Source: an uncultured Oscillibacter sp. (GTDB lineage: Bacteria; Bacillota; Clostridia; Oscillospirales; Oscillospiraceae). Taken from it: DNA of 64,000 nucleotides. This document shows, in pieces, positions 9,078 through 16,188 of the stretch. Below the pieces are notes generated by a model. The model had not been told where the DNA came from. It saw only the letters and a program-made list of their open reading frames with translations, and did not search any database. The stretch is from NCBI GenBank assembly GCA_947365245.1, contig CANAWG010000001.1:236330-300329 (forward strand). The letters run 5' to 3'. The translations under genes were made by a program, and so were the position numbers. The stretch's first letter is position 1; each line of letters opens with the position of its first letter.

Positions 9078-9134
9078 TTAGAATTATTCTTAATATTTTG
9101 GAATCATTCTACCAAAATTTGGCCGGGTTGTCAA
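9078..9134 (-). promoter_or_regulatory. perR promoter with overlapping PerR-type boxes
   Basis: On the minus strand TTGACA (9129-9134), a 17-bp spacer and TAGAAT (9106-9111). A 15-bp dyad (TTAGAATTATTCTTA, 9078-9092) matches the PerR box TTATAATnATTATAA with few changes. A second, weaker dyad (GAATCATTC, 9101-9109) overlaps the -10. Peroxide-sensitive autorepression of the perR-rbr unit is the natural reading. Confidence 0.75.
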
Positions 9135-9438
9135 GGGCTTTTCACGCCGCTCCGGATTTTCCGAAGTCCCTTTAAAATAAGTGTTGCTGGGTATAAACTC
9201 CGGCGATTTCACAAAAGTCCCCAACACCTATTAATAATCGGGGTGAAATCAATTCTGGCTCAGTTCTTGTCCTTGCAATAGGCAAGGAAATATTATATTG
9301 TAATAGTAAAAATGTAGGTGTTTCAAAATTGCTCCAGCATTGCTACCGCTAGTTGCGCAAATGTTCAGTGGACTATATAGAGGTCAATCAAGGATTCTAG
9401 TATTATTTTAGTATCATAACAAGGAGGGTATAAGACCT
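9135..9438. other. AT-rich gene-free segment between perR and the XRE gene
   Basis: No coding region is supported here. Base composition drops sharply relative to both sides. A loose inverted repeat (GTGTTG at 9181, CAACAC near 9222-9227) is present. The strong ribosome site AAGGAGGG at its end belongs to the XRE gene. The segment looks like acquired DNA. Confidence 0.5.
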
Positions 9439-9768
9439 ATGAATTTTTCAGAAAAGCTTTTGACCTTGCGGAAGGCTAAAGGCATGACACAGGAGCAGTT
9501 AGCCGAGAAACTTGATGTTTCAAGACAATCTATTTCCAAATGGGAAAGCGGTCAGGCCGTTCCTGAATTGGAAAAGATTATAGCATTGAGTACAATTTTT
9601 GATGTTACAACTGATTATCTGCTGAAGTCATCTGAAATTGATGATTTATCCATGAAAACTGAAATGTTGGAAAAGCAACAACAGCAGATGCTTGTCCGTG
9701 AACAACGGCAACACCAGTCTGAAAAGGGATTTTCCGAATTGGAAATTGCAAGCGCGGGGCAAATGTGA
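9439..9768 (+). CDS. XRE-family HTH regulator, probably C-terminally truncated
   Basis: A 109-residue protein with a classic Cro/CI-type helix-turn-helix at residues 8-62 ([20 protein letters not shown], then [13 protein letters not shown]). A linker rich in Gln and Met follows. In relatives with this N-terminus the linker leads into a longer, usually membrane-spanning region; here it ends with about 16 residues ([16 protein letters not shown]) that overlap the promoter of the next gene. Its AT-rich coding sequence differs from its neighbours. A strong AAGGAGGG precedes the ATG, so it may still be translated as a short DNA-binding protein. A decayed acquired regulator is the likeliest reading. 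Confidence 0.75.
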   Translation: MNFSEKLLTLRKAKGMTQEQLAEKLDVSRQSISKWESGQAVPELEKIIALSTIFDVTTDYLLKSSEIDDLSMKTEMLEKQQQQMLVREQRQHQSEKGFSELEIASAGQM

Positions 9769-9774
9769 TAGAAT
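9746..9774 (+). promoter_or_regulatory. Promoter of the Crp/Fnr gene, inside the end of the XRE frame
   Basis: TTGCAA (9746-9751), 17 bp, TAGAAT (9769-9774) with an upstream TGTGA that makes an extended -10. It lies about 35 bp before the crp-like start codon and overlaps the last codons of the XRE gene, suggesting that the junction of acquired DNA lies just to its left. Confidence 0.6.
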
Positions 9775-9806
9775 TGCCTTGACCGCAGAGCAAAAGGGGG
9801 ATCGGT

Positions 9807-10463
9807 ATGGATGTACAGAGCTGCTTTCCCGTGTGGGATCAGCTGACGGAGGACCAGCGGGCCCGGATCCTGGACCACGCGGCGAGCCGGTCTGTAAAAA
9901 AGGGGACCGTGCTCCACAGCGGCGGGGACTGCACCGGGCTGCTGGCGGTGCGCTCCGGCCAGCTGCGGGCCTACATGCTGTCGGAGGAGGGGCGGGAGAT
10001 CACCCTCTACCGCCTGTTTGAGCGGGATCTGTGCCTGTTTTCCGCCTCCTGCATGATGCAGAGCATCCAGTTTGACATCACCATCCAGGCGGAGAAGGAC
10101 ACGGAGCTCTGGGTGATTCCGGCGGAGATCTACCGGCAGATCATGGAGGAGTCCGCCCCCCTCTCCAACTACACCAATGAGATCATGGCGGGGCGGTTCT
10201 CGGAGGTCATGTGGCTGATGGAGCAGATCATGTGGAAGAGCATGGACCGGCGGATCGCCGCCTTTTTGCTGGAGGAGACCGCCATCGAGGGCGTCCGCTC
10301 CCTGCATCTCACCCACGAGACCATCGCCAACCACCTGGGCACCCACCGGGAGGTGGTCACCCGGATGCTGCGCTACTTCCAAAACGAGGGCATGGTCCGC
10401 CTGTCCCGGGGGGCCGTGGAGGTGCTGGACGAGGAGCGGCTGAAATCGCTGCGGGACGGGTGA
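9807..10463 (+). CDS. Crp/Fnr-family transcription regulator
   Basis: 218 residues. The N-terminal cyclic-nucleotide-binding-like beta-barrel (about residues 15-120) includes CTGLLAVRSGQLRAYMLSEE and EGREITLYRLFERD. A long dimer helix follows, then a C-terminal winged helix with the recognition segment ETIANHLGTHREVVTRMLRY. No FNR-type N-terminal cysteine cluster is present. A ribosome site AAAAGGGGGAT precedes the ATG. Members of this clostridial subgroup often act near redox or stress genes, and PerR-rubrerythrin lie upstream, but the ligand and targets cannot be told from the sequence. Confidence 0.9.
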   Translation: MDVQSCFPVWDQLTEDQRARILDHAASRSVKKGTVLHSGGDCTGLLAVRSGQLRAYMLSEEGREITLYRLFERDLCLFSASCMMQSIQFDITIQAEKDTELWVIPAEIYRQIMEESAPLSNYTNEIMAGRFSEVMWLMEQIMWKSMDRRIAAFLLEETAIEGVRSLHLTHETIANHLGTHREVVTRMLRYFQNEGMVRLSRGAVEVLDEERLKSLRDG

Positions 10464-10532
10464 GGCGCGCCCGGGGGCCGGGCGCAGGAACACGCCGCCC
10501 CGCGGCCGAAACCGAAATTGGAGGCAGTGTCT

Positions 10533-10919
10533 ATGACAGAAGTTGTCGCGGCCCTGATCTGGGAGAAAAACCGATTCATGATCTGCCAGCGCCCGCCCCA
10601 CAAGGCCCGCGGCCTCCTGTGGGAGTTCGTGGGCGGCAAGGTGGAGCCGGGAGAGACCCTGGAGCAGGCCCTGGTCCGGGAGTGCCGGGAGGAGCTGGGC
10701 GTCTCGCTGGAGGTGGGCGAGGTGTTCATGGACGTGACCCACGCCTACCCGGACCTCACCGTCCACCTGACGCTGTTCCACGCCTCCATCCGGGAGGGGC
10801 GGCCGCAGAAATTGGAGCACAACGACATCCGCTGGATCACGGCGGCGGAGATCGACGGGTATGATTTCTGCCCGGCGGACGAGGAGATCCTAAAGCGGCT
10901 GAAAGCCTGTTACTCATAA
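10533..10919 (+). CDS. mutT: Nudix hydrolase, MutT / 8-oxo-dGTP diphosphatase type
   Basis: A 128-residue enzyme of the MutT class that hydrolyses nucleoside triphosphates linked to other groups, typically 8-oxo-dGTP to the monophosphate, keeping oxidised G out of DNA. The Nudix box is complete: GGKVEPGETLEQALVRECRE then ELGV at about residues 34-57. The start at 10533 is chosen for GGAGG just upstream; a longer in-frame start at 10518 lacks one. It follows the Crp/Fnr gene on the same strand with a 69-bp gap and may share its transcript. It ends in a strong terminator. Confidence 0.9.
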   Translation: MTEVVAALIWEKNRFMICQRPPHKARGLLWEFVGGKVEPGETLEQALVRECREELGVSLEVGEVFMDVTHAYPDLTVHLTLFHASIREGRPQKLEHNDIRWITAAEIDGYDFCPADEEILKRLKACYS

Positions 10920-10923
10920 CCGG

Positions 10924-10968
10924 GAAATGCCGGAGGGACGGGAAGCATTCCCGTCCCTCCGGCATTTC
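10924..10968. terminator. Long bidirectional terminator hairpin
   Basis: A perfect 21-bp stem (GAAATGCCGGAGGGACGGGAA and its exact complement) with a 3-nt loop lies between the convergent mutT and MerR-AKR genes. Confidence 0.9.
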
Positions 10969-10989
10969 TCACTCATTGAATACGGACTT

Positions 10990-12228
10990 CTACTCCGTCT
11001 CGTACTGCGGCCGCCAGCCCGCGAAGCCGGCCAGCTGCTGGTCGGTGCGGTTGTAGTAGCGCACGCCCTTGTTCAGCGATGCGACGGCGGCCATCTCCTC
11101 CTGGGTCAGCGAGAAGTCCAGGATATTCAGATTGTCCCGGATGTGGTCCACGCTCCTGCTGCCGGGAATCACCGCGAAGCCCATCTGGATGTGCCAGCGG
11201 AGGATCACCTGGGCGCTGGTCTTGCCGTACTTTCGGGCGAGATCCGCGAAGACCGGCTCCTCCATCAGCGCCCTGTCCCCGTGGCCCAGGGGATACCAGG
11301 CCATCAGCCTGACGCCGTATTTGTCCAGAGTTTTGCGCAGCTCGTCCTGGGGAAAGTAGGGGTGGGCCTCCGCCTGGATGAACTGGGGGACGATCTCCCA
11401 CCGGGTCTCCAGCTCCGCCAAGTACCGGCCCTCGAAGTTGGACACGCCGATGGACCTCGCCCTGCCCTCCCGGCAGGCCCGCTCCAGCAGCCGGTAGCCC
11501 GCCGGCCAGTTCCCCGCGGGCTGGTGGAGATACAGCAGGTCCACGTAGTCCGTGCCCAGGCGCTCCAGGGTCTCGTCCACGGCGCGGTCGTTTTCATAGT
11601 CGCAGGGCCACAGCTTCGTGGAGAGGAACACGTCCTCCCGCCTCACCCCGCTCTGGCGCATCCCCCGGCCCACGGCCCGCTCGTTGCAGTAGGCCGCGGC
11701 GGTGTCCACGCAGCGATATCCCATCCTCAGCGCCTCCCGGACGCTGCTCTCCGCCTCGGCGGGGGTCAGCATGAAAGTGCCGATCCCGACGGCCGGGCAC
11801 TTTTGGCCGTTATTCAGGGTAATCCATTCCATGTTTCCGCTCCTCTCCTCCGGCGCGTCCCAGGTGAGGACGCCCGTCTTCATCGCCTCGTCATACCGGG
11901 AGATTTTATAATCCAGCTTCTCCAGGGTCTCCCGGCACTTCTCCAGCTGGGCGGCAAGGTCCGCTCTCGCCCCCGCCAGCAGCGCCCGCCGCGCGGGAAC
12001 GGTGCCGTCGCCCTCCTGGAACAGGCGGACGTACTCCGCCAGCGTCTCCACGGACAGCCCCGCGCCGCGCATACAGATAGCGTTTTCCACCCAGCTGATG
12101 TCCTGTTCCGTGTAGTCCCGGATGCCGCCCCCGGTGCGCCCCACCGGCGGGATCACGCCGGTGCGCTCGTAGTACCGGAGGGTATCCGCGGAAATGCCGT
12201 ACCGCTCACAGACCTCTTTGATAGTCAT
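10990..12228 (-). CDS. MerR regulator fused to aldo/keto reductase
   Basis: One continuous frame of 412 residues encodes two proteins usually found apart. Residues 1-130 are a MerR regulator: winged helix (VCERYGISADTLRYYERTGV) and a dimer helix (LDYKISRYDEAMKTG). From Met133 (11832) a complete aldo/keto reductase begins (MEWITLNNGQKCPAVGIGTF). It has the catalytic tetrad Asp/Tyr (CVDTAAAYCNE), Lys (LSTKLWP) and His (YLHQPAG) and the cofactor end (VIPGSRSVDHI). A ribosome-site-like GGAGGAG precedes the internal Met, so the reductase may also be made alone. The regulator's usual stop codon is missing. The promoter upstream has MerR-type geometry, so the regulator probably controls this gene itself. 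Real fusion versus lost stop is undecided. Confidence 0.88.
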   Translation of the reverse strand: MTIKEVCERYGISADTLRYYERTGVIPPVGRTGGGIRDYTEQDISWVENAICMRGAGLSVETLAEYVRLFQEGDGTVPARRALLAGARADLAAQLEKCRETLEKLDYKISRYDEAMKTGVLTWDAPEERSGNMEWITLNNGQKCPAVGIGTFMLTPAEAESSVREALRMGYRCVDTAAAYCNERAVGRGMRQSGVRREDVFLSTKLWPCDYENDRAVDETLERLGTDYVDLLYLHQPAGNWPAGYRLLERACREGRARSIGVSNFEGRYLAELETRWEIVPQFIQAEAHPYFPQDELRKTLDKYGVRLMAWYPLGHGDRALMEEPVFADLARKYGKTSAQVILRWHIQMGFAVIPGSRSVDHIRDNLNILDFSLTQEEMAAVASLNKGVRYYNRTDQQLAGFAGWRPQYETE

Positions 12229-12266
12229 AGACAGCCTCCTCCCCTCTCCGACGTGCGTCTGCGGTC

Positions 12267-12297
12267 ATTATACAATTTGGAGCCGGCTCCAGGTCAA
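12267..12297 (-). promoter_or_regulatory. MerR-type promoter with 19-bp spacer and central dyad
   Basis: On the minus strand TTGACC (12292-12297) and TATAAT (12267-12272) are 19 bp apart. The spacer holds the perfect dyad TGGAGCCGGCTCCA (12278-12291). This over-long spacer with a dyad is the hallmark of promoters that MerR proteins activate by DNA distortion, here most likely the MerR domain encoded by the gene itself. Confidence 0.85.
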
Positions 12298-12323
12298 TGG
12301 GGCGTTTTTGAATTTTCTGTGAA

Positions 12324-12413
12324 TTAAGGACCTGTATTCACAACTTCAAACGCCGCCGGGGCGGGTCTTTTTTTCGCCCAGCCAACATTTTCGACTATGA
12401 ATACAGGTCTTAA
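12324..12413. repeat. Short element with terminal inverted repeats
   Basis: TTAAGGACCTGTATTCA at 12324-12340 is repeated in inverted orientation at 12398-12413 (TGAATACAGGTCTTAA) with one bulged G. About 57 bp lie between, including a GGGCG...CGCCC mini-stem with a T-run. A weaker outer match (GGCGT / GACGCC) extends it. It may be a MITE-like remnant or a structured RNA; no coding content is seen. Confidence 0.5.
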
Positions 12414-12426
12414 GACGCCTCCCCGC

Positions 12427-12462
12427 AAAAAACACCGGAGAGCCGCAGACGGCTCTCCGGTG
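12427..12462 (-). terminator. Terminator of the HAD phosphatase gene
   Basis: A perfect 13-bp stem (CACCGGAGAGCCG / CGGCTCTCCGGTG) with a 4-nt loop is followed on the minus strand by TTTTTT, just after the stop codon at 12471. Confidence 0.9.
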
Positions 12463-12470
12463 CTGTCTCT

Positions 12471-13247
12471 TCAATTCCCCGGCACCTCGCCCACGCCCTT
12501 GAGGATGATGTCCGGGCGGTAGGGGTACTCCTCACAGGTCTCCCGGGTGGAGACGCCGGAGAGCACCAGCACGGTGGTCAGGCCCGACTCGATGCCGGCG
12601 ATGATGTCCGTGTCCATGCGGTCGCCGATCATGGCGGCGTTCTCCGAGTGGACGCCCAGCATCCGAAGACCCGTTCGCATCATCAATGGGTTGGGCTTGC
12701 CCACGAAGTAGGCGTGCTTCTCCGTTGCCAGCTCGATGGGGGCGATCAGCGCCCGGCAGGCCGGCACGATGCCCGCCTCCGCCGGGGCCGTCAGGTCCGG
12801 GTTGGTGCCGATGAGCTTGGCCCCGGCGTTCACCAGGCGGATGGCCCGGGTGATCTGGTCCAGGTTGTAGGCGGAGGACTCCCCCACCACCACGTAGTCG
12901 GGGTTCACGTCGTTGTAGGTGATGCCCTTGTCGTAGAGGGCGTTGGTGAGGCCGTGCTCCCCCACCACGTAGGCGCTGCACCCCGGGGCCTGGCTGTCCA
13001 GGAAGCAGGCCGTGGCCAGGGCGCTGGTGTAGAAGTGGGTCTCGTCCACGTCCAGCCCCATGCGCCCCAGCTTCTGCTGGAGCTCCCTGGGGGTGTACTG
13101 GCTGGAGTTTGTGAGGAAGAGGAAGTTCTTCCTCTCCCTGTTCAGCCAGTCCACAAACTTCTTCACACCCGGCAGCAGCTGGTTGCCGTGGTAGATGACG
13201 CCGTCCATATCGCAGATAAAGCCCTGCTTGTTTTTCAATACGTCCAT
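12471..13247 (-). CDS. HAD-IIA family phosphatase (NagD-like)
   Basis: A 258-residue cytoplasmic phosphatase of the NagD / 4-nitrophenylphosphatase group. The DxD nucleophile motif is CDMDGVIYHG (Asp13, Asp15). The second motif is LFLTNSSQYTPREL, and the C-terminal metal-binding motif is MIGDRMDTDI. A cap domain of the C2 type lies between them. The start MDVLKNKQ is chosen because AGGAGT precedes it; the frame stays open upstream but that part is not conserved and overlaps the promoter. Substrate is unknown; family members act on sugar phosphates, nucleotides and phosphoglycolate. Confidence 0.9.
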   Translation of the reverse strand: MDVLKNKQGFICDMDGVIYHGNQLLPGVKKFVDWLNRERKNFLFLTNSSQYTPRELQQKLGRMGLDVDETHFYTSALATACFLDSQAPGCSAYVVGEHGLTNALYDKGITYNDVNPDYVVVGESSAYNLDQITRAIRLVNAGAKLIGTNPDLTAPAEAGIVPACRALIAPIELATEKHAYFVGKPNPLMMRTGLRMLGVHSENAAMIGDRMDTDIIAGIESGLTTVLVLSGVSTRETCEEYPYRPDIILKGVGEVPGN

Positions 13248-13316
13248 AGAATGACTCCTATCCATTCCGGGCCCGGGGCCCGTGTGCCGCCCTGGGGCGG
13301 TATTTTGGTTTAATAG

Positions 13317-13345
13317 AGTATCCCACATTCCGGCGGATTTGTCAA
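13317..13345 (-). promoter_or_regulatory. Promoter of the HAD phosphatase gene
   Basis: On the minus strand TTGACA (13340-13345), 17 bp, GATACT (13317-13322), about 70 bp upstream of the start codon. The rest of the 13248-13564 gap holds only an imperfect hairpin near 13391-13422 and the next promoter. Confidence 0.75.
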
Positions 13346-13499
13346 AGGGTTCCATATCATCGTCCCTCCACGGATTTTTAACATGAGATACGGCGCAGGG
13401 GCGCACAATGCGCGTCCCTGCAAAGAGCGGGAATACAGAGGCAAGCCGAGGCGGAAAGACGGTTCCCATGAAGAGCTCCGGCAGCTTTACCAAAAGCGA

Positions 13500-13528
13500 T
13501 TGAATTAGAGAATTTCTCGTGATAAAAT
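13500..13528 (+). promoter_or_regulatory. Promoter of the small membrane protein gene
   Basis: TTGAAT (13500-13505), 17 bp, TAAAAT (13523-13528), 36 bp upstream of the ATG at 13565. Confidence 0.6.
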
Positions 13529-13564
13529 TAAAGGGATAAACAGTGATTTGATGAGAGGTATTTT

Positions 13565-13714
13565 ATGAAAAAAGCAATCATTGCCGCATTGATGACCGTC
13601 CTTATTGGGTGGTTCTTTGCCGACTGGCTCTATCAGCTGCCAGAGGCGGGCGTTATTATTGCAATTGCCGTAATGGGCGGTTGTATTATCTATTTTAATG
13701 AACAAAAGAAATAA
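13565..13714 (+). CDS. Small two-helix membrane protein
   Basis: A 49-residue frame: MKKAIIAALMTVLIGWFFAD, then WLYQLPEAG, then a second hydrophobic stretch VIIAIAVMGGCIIYF and a polar tail NEQKK. It has GAGAGG about 7 bp before the ATG and a plausible promoter, so it is probably a real gene. Two short membrane helices joined by a proline-containing turn suggest a hairpin membrane protein with both ends inside the cell. It is more AT-rich than the flanking genes. No family was recognised and its neighbours give no functional hint. Confidence 0.6.
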   Translation: MKKAIIAALMTVLIGWFFADWLYQLPEAGVIIAIAVMGGCIIYFNEQKK

Positions 13715-13796
13715 TTTTAGTCTATCGGACAGTTTCCCGCACAGAAGGCCGCCCGATCATTTCATAAACCGCTTCGGAACGCAGCGCGGGGCGCCG

Positions 13797-15131
13797 TCAA
13801 TCTGAAATAGGCGCTCCGGCCTCCGTCTCCCAGTCCCGCCGCCGGAAGTAGACCGCGGCGCACACCGCCGTGATCCCCAGGCACCCCAGCTCCGAGACCA
13901 AGGTGGAGAGCCATATTCCCCGGTCCCCGAAGAGGACGGCCATGGCCAGGAGGCTCACGGCCAGCAGCACCAGGCTCCGGCTGAGAGAGATGGCAAAGGC
14001 CGGGCCGGGCCGCTCCACGGCCGTGAAGAAGGCGGCGAAAACCACGTTGAACCCCACCACCAAAAAGGACCACCCGTACAGCCGCAGGGCGGAGACGGAG
14101 TAGGCGAAGATGGGGCTGCTCCGCTTTAAGAACGCCCCCACGATCAGCGGCGCCCCCAGCTCCCCCAGGGCGAAGGAGAGGCCGGCGAACAGCGCCGCGG
14201 CGGTCAGGCCGTATCGCAGCAGCTTGTGGCAGTCCCGCCGGCGGCCGGCTCCCAGGGAGAAGCTCACCAGCGGCTGCATCCCCTGGGCGGTGCCGGTCAT
14301 GGTCATCAGCACCAGGGTGTTGACATAGCTGATGATGGTGTAGGCCGGCAGGGCCTGCTCCCCGATGAAGCGCAGGATGGTGTGGTTGAAGAGGAAGATG
14401 ACCAGGCCGTTGGAGAGCTCGTTGAGCCCCTCGGAGAGGCCCAGGGGGACGATGCGGCGGTAGGCCCCCAGATTCCGGCGGAACCGCCCCAGCCGCAGCC
14501 GCTCCCGGTGGGTGAGGAAGTAGCCGAGAAACACGGCGGTGGAGGTCACCTGGGCAAGGCCCGTGGCCAGGGCCGCCCCCCACACGCCCCAGCCAAAGCC
14601 CATGACAAAGAGGGCGTCCAGCGCCACGTTCATCAGCGCGCAGGAGGCCACCCCCACGGTGCTGACCTGAGGGGCCCCGTTGGCCTTGACCTGGACCTCC
14701 AGGTTGTAGGAGACGGTGAAGAACACGGCAAACACGGCGATGGTGCCCACGTACTCTTTCACGTAGTCCAGCGTGTCCGGCGTGGCCCCCAGGAACAGCG
14801 CCGCCCGTTCCAGGTTCAAAAGCACCAGCGCCGCCAGAACCAGGCTCACGCACACCGTCACCGCCAGGTTCTGGTTAAAATAGTTCCGGGCCTCCTCCAG
14901 CTCCCCCCGGCCCAGGGCCACGGAGATCACCGTGGAGGTGCCCGTGGCCAGCAAAATACCCACCATAAAGACCAGGGAGGTGAACGGGGCGGAGAGGTTC
15001 ACCGCCGCCATGGCGGTCTCCCCCACCCCCCGGGCCACAAACACGCCGTCCACCATGGTGTACAGGGAGAACGCCCACATGGACGCGATGGACGGCAGGG
15101 CGAATTTCAAAAACTTTTTCCGCAATTCCAA
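13797..15131 (-). CDS. MATE-family multidrug efflux transporter
   Basis: A 444-residue cation-coupled exporter with about twelve membrane segments and the family N-terminus (LKFALPSIASMWAFSLYTMVD). MATE pumps expel drugs and toxic organic cations in exchange for Na+ or H+. Translation starts at a TTG at 15131: AAGGGGG lies 9-10 bp upstream and no in-frame ATG is available. The gene is divergent from a MerR regulator of the drug-sensing type, and its promoter has the 19-bp spacer that MerR proteins activate, so it is probably induced by a hydrophobic ligand bound by that regulator. Confidence 0.93.
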   Translation of the reverse strand: MELRKKFLKFALPSIASMWAFSLYTMVDGVFVARGVGETAMAAVNLSAPFTSLVFMVGILLATGTSTVISVALGRGELEEARNYFNQNLAVTVCVSLVLAALVLLNLERAALFLGATPDTLDYVKEYVGTIAVFAVFFTVSYNLEVQVKANGAPQVSTVGVASCALMNVALDALFVMGFGWGVWGAALATGLAQVTSTAVFLGYFLTHRERLRLGRFRRNLGAYRRIVPLGLSEGLNELSNGLVIFLFNHTILRFIGEQALPAYTIISYVNTLVLMTMTGTAQGMQPLVSFSLGAGRRRDCHKLLRYGLTAAALFAGLSFALGELGAPLIVGAFLKRSSPIFAYSVSALRLYGWSFLVVGFNVVFAAFFTAVERPGPAFAISLSRSLVLLAVSLLAMAVLFGDRGIWLSTLVSELGCLGITAVCAAVYFRRRDWETEAGAPISD

Positions 15132-15157
15132 ATCAAATGACCCCCTTGTGCATCTCC

Positions 15158-15188
15158 ATCATAAACCCTCGTATTATCCGAAAGTCAA
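15158..15188 (-). promoter_or_regulatory. MerR-activated promoter of the MATE gene
   Basis: On the minus strand TTGACT (15183-15188) and TATGAT (15158-15163) are 19 bp apart. The spacer carries an imperfect dyad (ACCCTCG ... CCGAAAGT read on the plus strand). The MerR gene starts 18 bp away on the other strand, so the same site may govern both genes. Confidence 0.75.
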
Positions 15189-15205
15189 CCCCCAGGAGGA
15201 AGAAA

Positions 15206-16009
15206 ATGAAAGACCTCTACAAGATCCACGAGATCGCCCGCTTGTTTCATCTCCACCCGGACACGCTGCGCTACTATGAGGAGAAGGGCCTGCTCCACCC
15301 CCTCCGGGGGGAGAGCGGCTACCGGATGTACACCATCCAGGACGTGTGCACGTTGAACGTCATCCGCGCCCTGCGGGAGCTGGATCTGCCCACGGAGGAC
15401 ATCCGGGCCTATCTGGAGCGGCGCAGCGTGGCGGAGACGCTGGACCTGCTGAACCGGGAGGAGGCGCTCTTGGAAGAGAAGCTGGCGTCCCTCCGCGCCG
15501 CCCGGAAAGAGGCCCGCCAGCGGCGGGCGCGGCTGGAACAGTACCGGGCCGTGGAGGCGGACAAGGTGCGCCTCACCCAGGAGCCCGCCCGGCCCTACGT
15601 CTTTTTGCGGGAGAATGTGATCCTGGAAAAGGAGATCGACTTTCTTCTCAAGAAGCTGGAGGGGCGGCACCAGGACTACATCAAGGTCATCGGCGCCCAG
15701 ACCATGGGGGCGATCTTAGACGGGGAGAGCCTGAAACGGGGGGTATGCAGCCACTTCTCCTGCGTGTTCTTCCTCACGCCTCCGGCTGGGCCCCGGGACG
15801 CCCTGCTCCCCGCCGGGCGGTACGCCGGGCTCTACTACCGGGGCGCGTATGACCGCCTGGACCAGCACCTGGAGACGCTGTTTCGGGGCGTCCGGGCCCT
15901 GGGGCTCACCCCCGCCGCGCCGCCCCTGGAGCTCTACCGGGTGGACGTCCACGACACCCGCCACGAGGAGGAGTTCGTCACGGAGCTCCAGGTCCTGGTG
16001 GAGACTTAA
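15206..16009 (+). CDS. MerR-family regulator with GyrI-like effector domain (BmrR type)
   Basis: 267 residues. The N-terminal winged helix (YKIHEIARLFHLHPDTLRYY, then EEKGLLHP) is followed by a long dimerisation coiled coil (about residues 75-125). The C-terminal domain (about 130-267) looks like the GyrI/BmrR ligand pocket that binds drugs. AGGAGGA precedes the ATG; the frame's longer upstream version overlaps the divergent promoter. Divergent orientation from a MATE pump and the 19-bp-spacer promoter point to local, ligand-triggered activation of that pump. Confidence 0.9.
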   Translation: MKDLYKIHEIARLFHLHPDTLRYYEEKGLLHPLRGESGYRMYTIQDVCTLNVIRALRELDLPTEDIRAYLERRSVAETLDLLNREEALLEEKLASLRAARKEARQRRARLEQYRAVEADKVRLTQEPARPYVFLRENVILEKEIDFLLKKLEGRHQDYIKVIGAQTMGAILDGESLKRGVCSHFSCVFFLTPPAGPRDALLPAGRYAGLYYRGAYDRLDQHLETLFRGVRALGLTPAAPPLELYRVDVHDTRHEEEFVTELQVLVET

Positions 16010-16048
16010 AAGAGGCACTGATGCAATCAGCGCGTTCTTAACAGAGTC

Positions 16049-16077
16049 TTTACATTCCCGGGAAAATCATGTAAGAT
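16049..16077 (+). promoter_or_regulatory. Promoter of the symporter gene, with long leader
   Basis: TTTACA (16049-16054), 17 bp, TAAGAT (16072-16077). The leader of about 100 bp contains a GC stem (CGGGG...CCCCG, about 16111-16130) followed by CTTTTT, which could end the upstream merR transcript or attenuate this one. Confidence 0.55.
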
Positions 16078-16188
16078 GAGGAAAACACCGGGAGAGGAGG
16101 TTCCGTTTATCCGGGGTCTGGTCCCCCCGATCTTTTTCCCCTGCGTTCTTTTTTTCCGCATGAGAATGAAAAGAGAAGGAGAACCAAT

